A stretch of 16,260 nt of DNA. It comes from Thermodesulfovibrionales bacterium. Its GTDB lineage: Bacteria; Nitrospirota; Thermodesulfovibrionia; Thermodesulfovibrionales; UBA1546. Below the pieces are notes generated by a model that was not told the origin of the DNA, made no database searches, and saw nothing but the letters and a program-made list of their open reading frames with translations. Each line of letters begins with the position of its first letter. The first letter of the stretch is position 1. The translations under genes and the position numbers were made by a program. Where the stretch lies: NCBI GenBank assembly GCA_919901705.1, contig CAKKPR010000152.1, positions 1 to 16,260 of the forward strand. Reading direction: 5' to 3'. This document shows, piece after piece, positions 7,158-13,847 of the stretch.

Positions 7158-7571
7158 CTAAAAGAACATCACGTGCTTTGATTCTTCAATAGCCTTTTGT
7201 ATTTCAGAATAAGGCACAATCTGTAATTTCTTATCAGCGCCCATTTCCTCTGCATCGGGCAGCGAATCTTCGGGAATGCCGTACTTTGCCAGGTCTTCCT
7301 TGCATATAAACACATCGAGGTCAACAAGAAGGGCGTTTTTAATATGGGTCTCTGAACTTGTTACACCATACATATCCATTGCCTTCTGGCCTTTCTGAAG
7401 ACCCAGAACTCCTTCACCGACAAAGCATAATGTCGGCGTTACCAGCTCACCGTCTTCAAGAAGTATTTCTACAGTCTGATACGAAATGGCATGGGTTATT
7501 CCAAGCCTCGAGGTCTCACCTTTATACTGGGGTTTCTGCACTATGAAAGCAAGTTTTACATTTTCACCCAT
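7158..7571 (-). CDS. DsrF/TusC-like DsrE-superfamily protein
   Basis: A DsrE-superfamily protein of 137 residues starting at the ATG at 7571. A GTG at 7580 would add three residues, but it overlaps the AGGAGGTG ribosome site, so the ATG six bases further is preferred. Features are VKLAFIVQKPQY at the N-terminus, FVGEGVLGLQKGQ in the middle and VDLDVFICKEDLAKYGIPED, which matches the DsrF/TusC-type block with a cysteine. In known systems DsrE, DsrF and DsrH form an E2F2H2 complex that relays persulfide sulfur. It begins 1 nt after the stop of the DsrE-like gene, so the two are coupled. The DsrF assignment is by resemblance and by being the third member of the set. Confidence 0.75.
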   Translation of the reverse strand: MGENVKLAFIVQKPQYKGETSRLGITHAISYQTVEILLEDGELVTPTLCFVGEGVLGLQKGQKAMDMYGVTSSETHIKNALLVDLDVFICKEDLAKYGIPEDSLPDAEEMGADKKLQIVPYSEIQKAIEESKHVMFF

Positions 7572-7572
7572 C

Positions 7573-7932
7573 TTATTCACCTCCTATCTGGAGAACTCTG
7601 TCCGATTTATGTACCTTTGCAAGATACCAGTGCATTGCATTCCACTGCACCTTCTCTATGGCGTCAGTTTTCTGAATACCTCTTGCTACAGTACATGCCT
7701 CACACGTACAAATCTCTACGCCCTTTGCAAGAAGAGCAGTCAGATATTTTTCTCCTGTTGAATAGTCTTTCAGGTGCTTCTGATGATTCTTGACTGAGCC
7801 TGTTGCGTTCCCTGAAAACCATATATTCACCTTGTGTCCTTTAGTCGCTGCAACATCGGCAAGTTTCAAGGCAAAGTCATAAGTCATATTTCCTACAAGT
7901 CCAGGAAAACATCCTATTGTTAAAGTTCCCAT
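7573..7932 (-). CDS. DsrE/TusD-like sulfur-relay protein
   Basis: A 119-residue DsrE-family protein. An opening beta strand (LTIGCFPGLVG) and a nucleotide-like helix (FALKLADVAATKGHKV) are followed by the cysteine block CTCEACTVARGI (C75, C77, C80), where the active persulfide cysteine of DsrE/TusD sits ahead of an ARG motif. Three cysteines in six residues is richer than in the E. coli protein. GGAGGAATATT precedes the ATG. The gene lies 10 bp after the DsrH-like gene and is directly coupled to the next gene. Expected role: accept sulfur from TusA and pass it on within a DsrEFH-type complex. Confidence 0.8.
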   Translation of the reverse strand: MGTLTIGCFPGLVGNMTYDFALKLADVAATKGHKVNIWFSGNATGSVKNHQKHLKDYSTGEKYLTALLAKGVEICTCEACTVARGIQKTDAIEKVQWNAMHWYLAKVHKSDRVLQIGGE

Positions 7933-7942
7933 AATATTCCTC

Positions 7943-8239
7943 CTATAACCATGCTAACTTCTCATATTCATTGAACATGAGGTCTACCAATTCACCATAA
8001 TTAACAACCTTAACCCTCTTGTCAACATCGCTATCCTTAATCCCTCTTGTCTGCAGGTCCTCTGATAAGGCGTAAAGATTCGATGTTTTATCCAGCACAG
8101 ATGAAGATTTTCCATTTTCTTTGAGCGTTGCGTGGTAAACGCCATTCATCACAAGTATAATACCCAGCTTGTCGGCTTTTAACCTGTCCAGAGTATCAAC
8201 CGTAAGTTTAAAATCACTAACAAACACTCCTAATTTCAT
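7943..8239 (-). CDS. DsrH/TusB-like protein
   Basis: A 98-residue protein matching DsrH/TusB in size and layout: an N-terminal strand, a DRLKADKLGIILVMNGVYHA block, and LYALSEDLQTRGI followed by VKVVNYGELVDLMFNEYEK. The cysteine that TusB/DsrH proteins usually carry near the middle is absent; indeed the protein contains no cysteine, so it probably has a structural role. It is first in the operon, with a strong AGGGAGG ribosome site 5 nt or so before the ATG and a sigma70-like promoter about 50 bp upstream. Confidence 0.75.
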   Translation of the reverse strand: MKLGVFVSDFKLTVDTLDRLKADKLGIILVMNGVYHATLKENGKSSSVLDKTSNLYALSEDLQTRGIKDSDVDKRVKVVNYGELVDLMFNEYEKLAWL

Positions 8240-8294
8240 ACTGTCCCTCCCATCATTAGATTTTTTGTAAAAAAGAAGTCTTACAAGGTTAGAT

Positions 8295-8324
8295 TTTATA
8301 CCAAGTTAGGAGTTACTTTGTCAA
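8295..8324 (-). promoter_or_regulatory. Promoter of the DsrH-DsrE-DsrF-TusA operon
   Basis: On the minus strand TTGACA (8324-8319), an 18-nt spacer and TATAAA (8300-8295). The predicted start near 8288 gives a leader of about 49 nt. It faces away from the uvrB promoter in the same 158-bp divergent region. Confidence 0.65.
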
Positions 8325-8374
8325 TAATAAAAACCATATAAAGTAAAATTGTAATTTTAGGTTCGAAATATCTT

Positions 8375-8380
8375 TATAAT
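8375..8380 (+). promoter_or_regulatory. Probable -10 box of uvrB
   Basis: A perfect TATAAT 17 bp before the uvrB ATG. No good -35 is visible at the right distance, and no clear Shine-Dalgarno is seen before the start, so the predicted leader would be only about 11 nt. No LexA box was recognised. Confidence 0.45.
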
Positions 8381-8397
8381 TCAGGTTAAAATTATTA

Positions 8398-10401
8398 ATG
8401 GACAGGTTCAGGCTTTCAACATCCTTTACCCCAAAGGGCGACCAGCCCAGGGCGATAGAAGAGCTTACCCTTGGAATAGAAAAAAAACTCATGCATCAGG
8501 TGTTGCTCGGGGTTACAGGCTCCGGCAAGACATTTACAATCGCAAATGTAATTGCAAATGTGAACAAACCTGCGCTCATTATTGCACATAACAAGACACT
8601 CGCAGCACAGTTATACGGTGAGTTTAAGGAGCTGTTTCCTGAAAATGCCGTGGAATTTTTTGTCAGTTATTATGACTACTACCAGCCCGAGGCGTATATA
8701 CCGACCACTGACACATATATTGAAAAAGACGCCTCTATAAATGACGACATTGACAGACTGAGGCATTCAGCAACAAGGGCTGTGCTTGAAAGAAGAGATA
8801 CTATTGTCATTGCATCTGTATCATGCATATACGGCATCGGCTCTCCAAAGGATTATATGGATATGCACCTGAAGCTGGAGGAAGGCATGCATACAGAGAG
8901 AGACGAAATATTAAGAAGGCTTGTCGAGATGCAGTATAACCGCTCTGATATTGATTTCAGAAGAGGCTCATTCAGGGTGCGGGGAGACATCGTGGAGATT
9001 TATCCTTCGGTCTCTCTGGATAAAGGCTTGCGGGTTGAGTTTTTCGGAAACGACATAGATGCAATCAATGAATTTGATCCCCTGACAGGAGAAAAAATCA
9101 GGAAACTTGAGAGGGTTGCATTATTTCCAAACAGCCACTGGATAACACCAAGGGAAAGGCTCGAACCTGCATTAAAAAGAATAGAAGATGAGATGAAAGA
9201 AAGGGTTGAATTCTTTCTGAAGCAGGGCAAGGCAATCGAGGCTCAGAGAATCGAACAAAAGACACGGTTTGACCTTGAGATGCTGAAGGAATTTGGTTAT
9301 TGTCACGGCATCGAAAACTATTCAAGGCACCTGAGCGGCCGGGCCGCAGGCGAACCTTCATACACACTGATTGATTATTTCCCTGAGGACCTTCTGATTG
9401 TGATAGACGAATCCCATGCGACTGTGCCGCAGATAGGCGGCATGTATGAAGGCGACCGCTCAAGAAAACAGACGCTCATTGATTACGGCTTCAGGATTCC
9501 ATCAGCGCTCGACAACAGGCCCTTGAGATTCACGGAGTTTGAACACAGAGTAAAACAGGCAATATATATATCTGCCACACCCGGGCCTTATGAGCTTGAA
9601 AAATCAAAAAGGAGAGTCGTGGAGCAGATTATCAGGCCAACAGGCCTGCTCGACCCGAAAATAATAGTAAAACCTGTATCATCCCAGGTAGACGACCTGC
9701 TCTCGGAAATCAGAAAACGGGCGGAAAAAGGCGAACGCATACTTGTTACAACCCTTACAAAGAAGATGGCAGAGGACCTGACTGATTACTATGCCAATCT
9801 CGGAATAAGAGTAAGGTATCTTCATTCCGGAATACACACGCTTGACAGAGTGGAGATAATAAGAGACCTGAGGCTTGGAAAGTTTGATGTGCTGATAGGG
9901 GTAAATCTTCTGAGGGAGGGACTTGACCTTCCTGAGGTATCCCTTGTTGCCATATTCGATGCTGACAAAGAAGGCTTTCTTCGTTCAGAACGCTCCCTGA
10001 TACAGACAGCCGGACGCGCTGCACGCAATATAAACGGAGAGGTCATCCTGTATGCAGACAATATCACAGGTTCGATACAGAAGGCTTTGTCTGAGACCGA
10101 AAGGAGAAGAAAGATACAGGAAAAATATAATAAGGAGATGAATATCACCCCGGAAACTGTCAAGAGCAACATAAAAGACATACTGAGTTCAATCTACGAA
10201 TCAGATTACTGGACAGTTCCTGTCGCTGCAGAGGAAACAGCTGGATATGGATATAATGATGCCGACCTTAAAAAACTTGAAGAAGAGATGAAAGAGGCGG
10301 CAAAAAAACTGGAATTTGAACACGCGGCAAAGATAAGGGACAAGATTAAGGAAATAAAAAACAAAATGCTTGTCATGGGGATAAAAGGAGAGAAAGATTG
10401 A
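8398..10401 (+). CDS. uvrB: UvrABC system protein B
   Basis: A 667-residue UvrB of normal length. It carries Walker A GVTGSGKT (38-45), the beta-hairpin [12 protein letters not shown] (91-102) that locks behind the damaged strand, the DEAD-like DESHAT (337-342), helicase motifs V and VI ([21 protein letters not shown]) and the C-terminal UVR domain (about 627-662, [23 protein letters not shown]) that contacts UvrC. UvrB is loaded by UvrA, verifies the lesion and recruits UvrC for dual incision in nucleotide excision repair. The start is chosen because [20 protein letters not shown] aligns with the conserved UvrB N-terminus. The stop overlaps the start of the following ChaN-like gene. Confidence 0.98.
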   Translation: MDRFRLSTSFTPKGDQPRAIEELTLGIEKKLMHQVLLGVTGSGKTFTIANVIANVNKPALIIAHNKTLAAQLYGEFKELFPENAVEFFVSYYDYYQPEAYIPTTDTYIEKDASINDDIDRLRHSATRAVLERRDTIVIASVSCIYGIGSPKDYMDMHLKLEEGMHTERDEILRRLVEMQYNRSDIDFRRGSFRVRGDIVEIYPSVSLDKGLRVEFFGNDIDAINEFDPLTGEKIRKLERVALFPNSHWITPRERLEPALKRIEDEMKERVEFFLKQGKAIEAQRIEQKTRFDLEMLKEFGYCHGIENYSRHLSGRAAGEPSYTLIDYFPEDLLIVIDESHATVPQIGGMYEGDRSRKQTLIDYGFRIPSALDNRPLRFTEFEHRVKQAIYISATPGPYELEKSKRRVVEQIIRPTGLLDPKIIVKPVSSQVDDLLSEIRKRAEKGERILVTTLTKKMAEDLTDYYANLGIRVRYLHSGIHTLDRVEIIRDLRLGKFDVLIGVNLLREGLDLPEVSLVAIFDADKEGFLRSERSLIQTAGRAARNINGEVILYADNITGSIQKALSETERRRKIQEKYNKEMNITPETVKSNIKDILSSIYESDYWTVPVAAEETAGYGYNDADLKKLEEEMKEAAKKLEFEHAAKIRDKIKEIKNKMLVMGIKGEKD

Positions 10402-11180
10402 ACCACAGAATTCTAAATTCCAGGACAAACACTGTTGTAGGATTTAACACTTTCCTGGAATCTCTAAAAACCAGGGACATTATTTATATCGGAGAATTGC
10501 ACCAAATTCCGCAGGTCTTATCATTTCAGGCAGATGTGCTCTCGGGCCTCCTGAATGAAGGCTTTAAACCAGCCATAGGCCTTGAGATGTTCAATGTCCT
10601 TCAGCAGGAAATGCTTGATTATTATATGGCAGGGATTATACCCTCCGGACAATTCTCGAACCTTTATGAGCTGGGGCCGGAAGGCTTTGATCTCAGTCAC
10701 TATATAAAAATTATTAAGATTGCAAGAAAAAACAGGCTTACGGCAATCGGCCTGAACATACCAAGAAGCATTGCAGCAGCTGTTGCAAAACATGGATTGG
10801 ACAAAAGAGAACTCGAATGCTTTCATCTGAGAGAAGACGAAATAAAAAATTGCAGCAACCAATATAAAAAATCATTAAGCAACATCTACAGAAAACATCC
10901 GCATGCTGAGATAACGGAGGAAAATTTTATCCTTGCGCAATCAATCAAGGATGAGATGATGGCAGAGACTATAGCGCATCGAATCACATCTGACAAGGCG
11001 CAGATGCCGTTTATCGTCATAGCCGGCAGGGGGCATATGGAATACGGGCTTGGGATACCTGAGAGGGTAAAACAGAAATTGAGCACAGCAGGAAAATCTG
11101 TATCAGATATCATGATAATCACTGCCTATGACGATGAACCCATTAAAAAGGGAATGGCTGATTATATGCTTTTGATTTAA
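10398..11180 (+). CDS. ChaN-like haem-binding-family protein (DUF399)
   Basis: A 260-residue protein of the ChaN/DUF399 family. Visible family blocks are [17 protein letters not shown] near residue 30, [19 protein letters not shown] near 60, [16 protein letters not shown] near 120 and [18 protein letters not shown] near 210. Campylobacter ChaN is an outer-membrane lipoprotein that binds stacked haem. This copy has no signal peptide or lipobox and begins with what looks like a TTG codon within the uvrB stop (4-bp overlap), with GGAG about 8 nt upstream. A cytosolic role coupled to uvrB is therefore possible; its function here is unknown. An internal start would remove the conserved N-terminal block, so the TTG is preferred. 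Confidence 0.82.
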   Translation: MNHRILNSRTNTVVGFNTFLESLKTRDIIYIGELHQIPQVLSFQADVLSGLLNEGFKPAIGLEMFNVLQQEMLDYYMAGIIPSGQFSNLYELGPEGFDLSHYIKIIKIARKNRLTAIGLNIPRSIAAAVAKHGLDKRELECFHLREDEIKNCSNQYKKSLSNIYRKHPHAEITEENFILAQSIKDEMMAETIAHRITSDKAQMPFIVIAGRGHMEYGLGIPERVKQKLSTAGKSVSDIMIITAYDDEPIKKGMADYMLLI

Positions 11181-11198
11181 AACCAGTTCTGATAAAAT
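11172..11198 (+). promoter_or_regulatory. Possible promoter of selC
   Basis: TTGATT (11172-11177) and TAAAAT (11193-11198) with a short 15-nt spacer, ending 13 bp before the tRNA. The -35 overlaps the end of the ChaN-like gene. The spacer is below optimum, so the call is tentative. Confidence 0.4.
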
Positions 11199-11211
11199 AA
11201 CTCCAGCCATT

Positions 11212-11309
11212 GGGAGCGCATAGGGCTCTGGTGTCCCTCCCGGACTTCAAATCCGGTGTTTCCGGCCATAAACCGGAAGGGTGGGTTCGATTCCCACACG
11301 CTCCCGCCA
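11212..11309 (+). tRNA. selC: tRNA-Sec (anticodon TCA)
   Basis: A 98-nt tRNA including an encoded CCA. The acceptor GGGAGCG pairs with CGCTCCC with a further C/A at position eight. The anticodon arm is CCGGA-CTTCAAA-TCCGG with anticodon TCA, reading UGA. A long variable arm (TTCCGG...CCGGAA) and the T arm GTGGG-TTCGATT-CCCAC follow, with discriminator G. Long variable arm, extended acceptor and UCA anticodon together identify selenocysteine tRNA. It is charged with serine and converted by SelA, and SelB delivers it. No selA, selB, selD or selenoprotein gene is in the window, but its presence implies that the organism makes selenoproteins. Confidence 0.95.
11299..11309. repeat. Left copy of an 11-bp att-like repeat at the selC 3' end
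   Basis: CGCTCCCGCCA, the last eleven bases of tRNA-Sec, is repeated exactly in the same orientation at 11780-11790. Integrative elements commonly recreate the 3' end of the tRNA they enter; the pair may be attL and attR of a small or eroded insertion. Confidence 0.45.
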
Positions 11310-11337
11310 AGATATTACTTGGTTTACTTTGCTTTTT
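11307..11337 (+). terminator. Possible weak terminator of selC
   Basis: CCAAG (11307-11311), a six-base loop and CTTGG (11318-11322), followed by a T-rich run with six T in a row. The stem is short and begins inside the CCA end. Confidence 0.4.
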
Positions 11338-11357
11338 TGATGTGTTAAGTTAATTTC

Positions 11358-11705
11358 ATGAAGAAACTCAGTCCAAAAGAAATAAAAACAATCATGAATA
11401 CCATTGTCAAACGACTGGTGGATAATCTTGATATCGAGAAGATAATACTTTTCGGTTCATTCGTCAAAGGTACATTTACCAAAGACAGCGACATTGACCT
11501 GCTTGTGACTTTGAACACTAAGAAAAAAGGAATTGAACGTTACGCGATGGTCAGTGAGCTTTTAGAGCCACGGACAATACCGATGGATATAATAGTAAAG
11601 ACTCCAACAGAGCTTAAGAAAAGGGAAAAATATTTCGATCCATTTATTGAAAATATTCAAATGAGCGGAAAAATCCTCTATGAAAAAAAGGTTAATATCC
11701 AGTGA
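11358..11705 (+). CDS. MNT-type minimal nucleotidyltransferase (MntA-like antitoxin)
   Basis: A 115-residue polymerase-beta-fold nucleotidyltransferase. The core is KIILFGSFVKGTFTKDSDID (about 28-47), with the GSxxKG and SDIDLLV pattern of the family, and a third acidic site in IPMDIIVK. MNT proteins usually pair with a HEPN ribonuclease and adenylylate or shield it, acting as the antitoxin. No intact HEPN gene adjoins this one. A 30-codon frame overlapping its 3' end may be the stub of one. The gene lies between two copies of the selC 3' end and has no clear ribosome site. It may be functional, but looks like the surviving half of an addiction module. Confidence 0.85.
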   Translation: MKKLSPKEIKTIMNTIVKRLVDNLDIEKIILFGSFVKGTFTKDSDIDLLVTLNTKKKGIERYAMVSELLEPRTIPMDIIVKTPTELKKREKYFDPFIENIQMSGKILYEKKVNIQ

Positions 11706-11772
11706 ATTTAGAGAAGCCTTGGAAAAGTTTAATAATGGAAGGAATAAAAATCGGGTAAGCGAAACGAAGTGA
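11680..11772 (+). pseudogene. Possible truncated HEPN-partner stub
   Basis: A 30-codon frame from ATG at 11680 to TGA at 11772 overlaps the end of the MNT gene by 26 bp. It reads MKKRLISSEFREALEKFNNG in its first 20 codons, similar in style to the start of HEPN partners of the HI0074 type (a helix such as FREALEKL). It ends 7 bp before the second copy of the selC 3' end. It could be chance; the position and overlap are what a cut-off MNT-HEPN operon would show. Confidence 0.3.
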
Positions 11773-11779
11773 AGTTTAC

Positions 11780-11790
11780 CGCTCCCGCCA
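11780..11790. repeat. Right copy of the 11-bp selC 3' end repeat
   Basis: Exact duplicate of CGCTCCCGCCA from 11299-11309, 481 bp downstream, followed by a T-run. No tRNA body is attached. A GGTAAGC/GTTTACC hairpin (about 11753-11780) abuts it. Confidence 0.45.
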
Positions 11791-12025
11791 GTTTTTTCTT
11801 TAATATCAGAAGAGCTATCTCTCATAATTTTACATAATAACCGTGAATAGAATCACTTTTTGAAATGTTTTTTTGCTTCAGATTTTTCCACTAATTTTGA
11901 TACTGAAAAGAACTTCTGAAAATTCACGACTTTCCCTTGTAATCCGAACTTTTCAAAAACTTCAAAATAGTGTAAGTTATTATTGGTATTAAACATCTAA
12001 AAAATAAATATAACCGAAGGAACTG
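11791..12025. other. AT-rich intergenic region
   Basis: I see no gene or RNA here. It is AT-rich, with runs of T on the plus strand, and supplies a GAAGGAA ribosome site at its right end for the next gene. No confident promoter was found. Confidence 0.4.
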
Positions 12026-12481
12026 ATGGATAACTCTACGTTAACAGTAGTAGGCGTGATTATTGGGGTAGTAGGCGTGATTCTTACAGCGATATTTGGT
12101 GTTTGGAGCCCTGCTCGCAAAAAGAATCCAAAAATGAAAAAGATAAGTGCTGATGAACGGCTTCAAAAGATAAACGAAATTTTATATCGCATTGGTAGTA
12201 TCCATATTAATTTAAATGGCGTTGCATTTATATTTATGCCAAATGGAGAAATTATTTTTGGGGCTGGTTGGGTAAATAAGGAATGGCTGGAATTATTGAA
12301 AGAGTTTGTTTCACAAAATAAAGATGTTAAAATTGCGCCTTCTTCAGTTGGTGAAGAATTTTACTTATCTGATCTTATAACAGGAAATAATATCAGAATT
12401 CCGCTTCATCCCGTGAAGGGAATGACCATTGATAAAGACGGCGTTGCAATAGGCCATATGTATATTTTTACAAAGTATTAA
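12026..12481 (+). CDS. Membrane-anchored protein of unknown function
   Basis: A 151-residue protein I do not recognise. Residues 7-29 form one hydrophobic segment (VVGVIIGVVGVILTAIFGVW) that probably anchors it. A basic linker (ARKKNPKMKK, about 31-40) follows, and then a soluble domain of about 110 residues with no motif I can name. The arginine/lysine stretch after the segment predicts the C-terminal domain inside the cell. A GAAGGAA ribosome site lies about 7 nt before the ATG. It is AT-rich like its surroundings and stands alone between two accessory modules, so it may be a cargo gene; no function is assigned. Confidence 0.7.
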   Translation: MDNSTLTVVGVIIGVVGVILTAIFGVWSPARKKNPKMKKISADERLQKINEILYRIGSIHINLNGVAFIFMPNGEIIFGAGWVNKEWLELLKEFVSQNKDVKIAPSSVGEEFYLSDLITGNNIRIPLHPVKGMTIDKDGVAIGHMYIFTKY

Positions 12482-12735
12482 TTCATTGATATAGCGAATG
12501 TCATTAATATTAACACTGCCGAAAATTACAAGGCAATTGAAATTGGGCATTTCTTCCAGCATTCCTCAAAGTAACACCTTTTTGAACCGCGTTTGTTTAG
12601 AGGTGTAATCTTCAAAATTCATAACAGGGCGCAAATGAACTAAATTATAGTTTCCGCTAAGAGGTTAAAGGGAAAGCCGAAAAGCTTAAAGTCTGAGCGC
12701 AACAGGATGTACGTTCCGATATATATAGCATCTTC
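12482..12735. other. Noncoding stretch upstream of the TumE-like gene
   Basis: No gene seen. It contains ACACCT (12574-12579)/AGGTGT (12601-12606), a loose inverted repeat, and the left copy of a 45-bp direct repeat at 12614-12658. The promoter of the next operon lies at its right edge. Confidence 0.4.
12614..12658. repeat. Left 45-bp direct repeat flanking the TumE/TumA cassette
   Basis: Matches 13639-13683 at 38 of 45 positions with no gap, both ending in ATAGTTTCCGCT. The copies lie 1025 bp apart and bracket exactly the two-gene toxin-antitoxin operon. Confidence 0.7.
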
Positions 12736-12765
12736 TTGACAGCTATTTTATTGTTGGCATATAAT
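12736..12765 (+). promoter_or_regulatory. Strong sigma70-like promoter giving a near-leaderless mRNA
   Basis: Perfect consensus boxes TTGACA (12736-12741) and TATAAT (12760-12765), with an 18-nt spacer. Transcription should begin near 12772, only about 5 nt before the ATG at 12777, and there is no Shine-Dalgarno. Confidence 0.8.
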
Positions 12766-12776
12766 ACCTACAGAAT

Positions 12777-13067
12777 ATGGACGCTCAGCTAATCAGGCTC
12801 GATAAGGTTATAGATGAACTTGGTAATACCATTGAGATTAAGATGTGGCAATTACCTGAACCTACAGAAGATAAACCACATGGCTATAAATATTCCCTTG
12901 TTTATGTTATAGAAAATGAGAGAATAATAGGCTATGACAACGCAGAAGGCAAAGGAGACCACAGGCATATTAGAGAACTGATAGAGCCATATCATTTTAT
13001 CAGTCTCAAAAAATTAGCTCACGATTTTTTCAGAGATATTGAAAGATACAAGAGAGGTGAACTATGA
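12777..13067 (+). CDS. TumE-like toxin (DUF6516 family)
   Basis: A 96-residue protein resembling the TumE/DUF6516 toxin family: MWQLPEPTEDKPHGYKYSL, then VYVIENERIIGYDNAEGKG, then DHRHI and a C-terminal FFRDIERY helix. The block IGYDNAEGKGDHRH, with a His and acidic residues, is the family's most conserved stretch and may form the active site, but the mechanism is not certain to me. It overlaps the HTH gene by 4 bp (ATGA), the usual sign of coupled translation. Its start lies about 5 nt after the predicted transcription start. Reading order is toxin first, the reverse of most type II pairs. Confidence 0.75.
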   Translation: MDAQLIRLDKVIDELGNTIEIKMWQLPEPTEDKPHGYKYSLVYVIENERIIGYDNAEGKGDHRHIRELIEPYHFISLKKLAHDFFRDIERYKRGEL

Positions 13068-13429
13068 AAGTAAAAAAAATCAAAATCGGCATTAAAGACT
13101 TGAAGACAGCACTGGAAGATTTTGTTAAAACAGGAGAGGCTATTGAGCGTGGAGAGAAGGTCAAGAAAGAGAGCGGTGTTTATTTCACCAGCTTTGAGGC
13201 GTTCAGAAAGATATTAACTCCTAAGAGACTTGAACTCCTGCATACAATCAAGACCCGGAAGCCTTCATCTATCCATGAGCTTGCAAGGATGGCTAAGAGG
13301 GATGTTAAGAATGTGGCAGATGATGTGAAATATCTCGAACAGATAGGATTGATTGAGAAGAAGGAAACAGATCACAAAATAGCGCCTATGACTAAGTATG
13401 ACCGGATAGCATTAGAGATAGCCGTATAA
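13064..13429 (+). CDS. TumA-like antitoxin with winged-helix domain
   Basis: A 121-residue protein with an N-terminal charged region (1-45, FVKTGEAIERGEKVKKE) and a winged-helix domain from about 50 to 108: ILTPKRLELLHTIKTRKPSS, IHELARMAKRDVKNVADDVK and YLEQIGLIEKKE. It resembles the HVO_A0114-type putative DNA-binding proteins that accompany TumE-like toxins. Such antitoxins neutralise the toxin and usually repress the shared promoter. The ribosome site GAGGTG lies within the 3' end of the toxin gene. No in-frame disruption is seen. Confidence 0.8.
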   Translation: MKVKKIKIGIKDLKTALEDFVKTGEAIERGEKVKKESGVYFTSFEAFRKILTPKRLELLHTIKTRKPSSIHELARMAKRDVKNVADDVKYLEQIGLIEKKETDHKIAPMTKYDRIALEIAV

Positions 13430-13522
13430 AGAATTCAGGGGATAGCGCCAGTTGATCGCCGGGCGCGATAAGGTGATGACTTCTGCTCACTTTCCCTTGA
13501 TGATTCACTTGTTTTTTCTAAT

Positions 13523-13541
13523 GGAATCAAGCATTGATTCC
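13523..13541. repeat. Perfect inverted repeat GGAATCAA-GCA-TTGATTCC
   Basis: Eight base pairs with a three-base loop. It is not followed by a T-run in either direction, so it is not a standard terminator; it could be a protein-binding site or recombination core. Confidence 0.5.
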
Positions 13542-13638
13542 CCCTAAAAACCGTCAGCGAAGCGTCAGTAACTCCTATTTTATACAAATCAAAATTTCAC
13601 CAATGTTTTTGCTACACTTAAAAATGTCAGTCCGGCTT

Positions 13639-13683
13639 AAAATTCATGACAAAAAGCAAAAGAACTAAATCATAGTTTCCGCT
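13639..13683. repeat. Right 45-bp direct repeat flanking the TumE/TumA cassette
   Basis: Second copy of the repeat at 12614-12658. The seven differences cluster in the middle (CAGGGCGC against CAAAAAGC), while the ends are conserved. It lies directly before the recombinase-like remnant. Confidence 0.7.
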
Positions 13684-13711
13684 GAACTGCCGTTGCAAAT
13701 ATCTTGATTGG

Positions 13712-13783
13712 TTGAATATAATGATGGCTGACGGCGTAAGTATGGACCTGTTAAAGGAATGGTTTGGACACACAAATATACAA
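13712..13783 (+). pseudogene. Possible tyrosine-recombinase C-terminal remnant
   Basis: The plus frame containing the ATG at 13724 reads MADGVSMDLLKEWFGHTNIQ (13724-13783), very like the conserved C-terminal block of phage-type integrases, where GV...LLGH..IQ carries the second catalytic histidine. The usual tyrosine that should follow (TxxRYxH) is missing and the reading becomes unrelated. No HxxR box is found upstream before a stop at 13673. The frame runs on to a TAG at 13856. A short match, so chance is possible. Confidence 0.45.
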
Positions 13784-13798
13784 AATGGGCCTGAGTCC

Positions 13799-13807
13799 TG
13801 TTATAAT
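13799..13807 (+). promoter_or_regulatory. Extended -10 promoter of the histidine kinase
   Basis: TGTTATAAT at 13799-13807 is a TGN-TATAAT extended -10. The -35 region is poor, which extended -10 promoters tolerate. The start would be near 13814, leaving a leader of about 34 nt with an AAAGG ribosome site 6 nt before the ATG. Confidence 0.55.
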
Positions 13808-13847
13808 ACGGCAGTAATTCCACTGCGACAATCTTTAAAGGTTAAAG

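Larger units (their letters stand above)
13430..13847. other. Noncoding region with repeats and a recombinase remnant
   Basis: No intact gene. It holds a perfect 8-bp inverted repeat GGAATCAA/TTGATTCC (13523-13541), the right 45-bp direct repeat (13639-13683), a short frame resembling a tyrosine-recombinase C-terminus (13721-13780) and an extended -10 promoter for the histidine kinase. The mixture suggests an eroded mobile-element boundary. Confidence 0.5.

Noticed and set aside
7571..7580. GTG start at 7580 for the DsrF-like gene
   Set aside because: The GTG is part of the AGGAGGTG ribosome site; the ATG at 7571 has ideal spacing.
9098..9463. Minus-strand open frames opposite uvrB
   Set aside because: They are mirror frames of a well-conserved gene with no motif of their own.
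11753..11800. Terminator for the MNT gene
   Set aside because: The GGTAAGC/GTTTACC stem is separated from the T-run by about 12 bases that contain the selC repeat, so it does not fit an intrinsic terminator.
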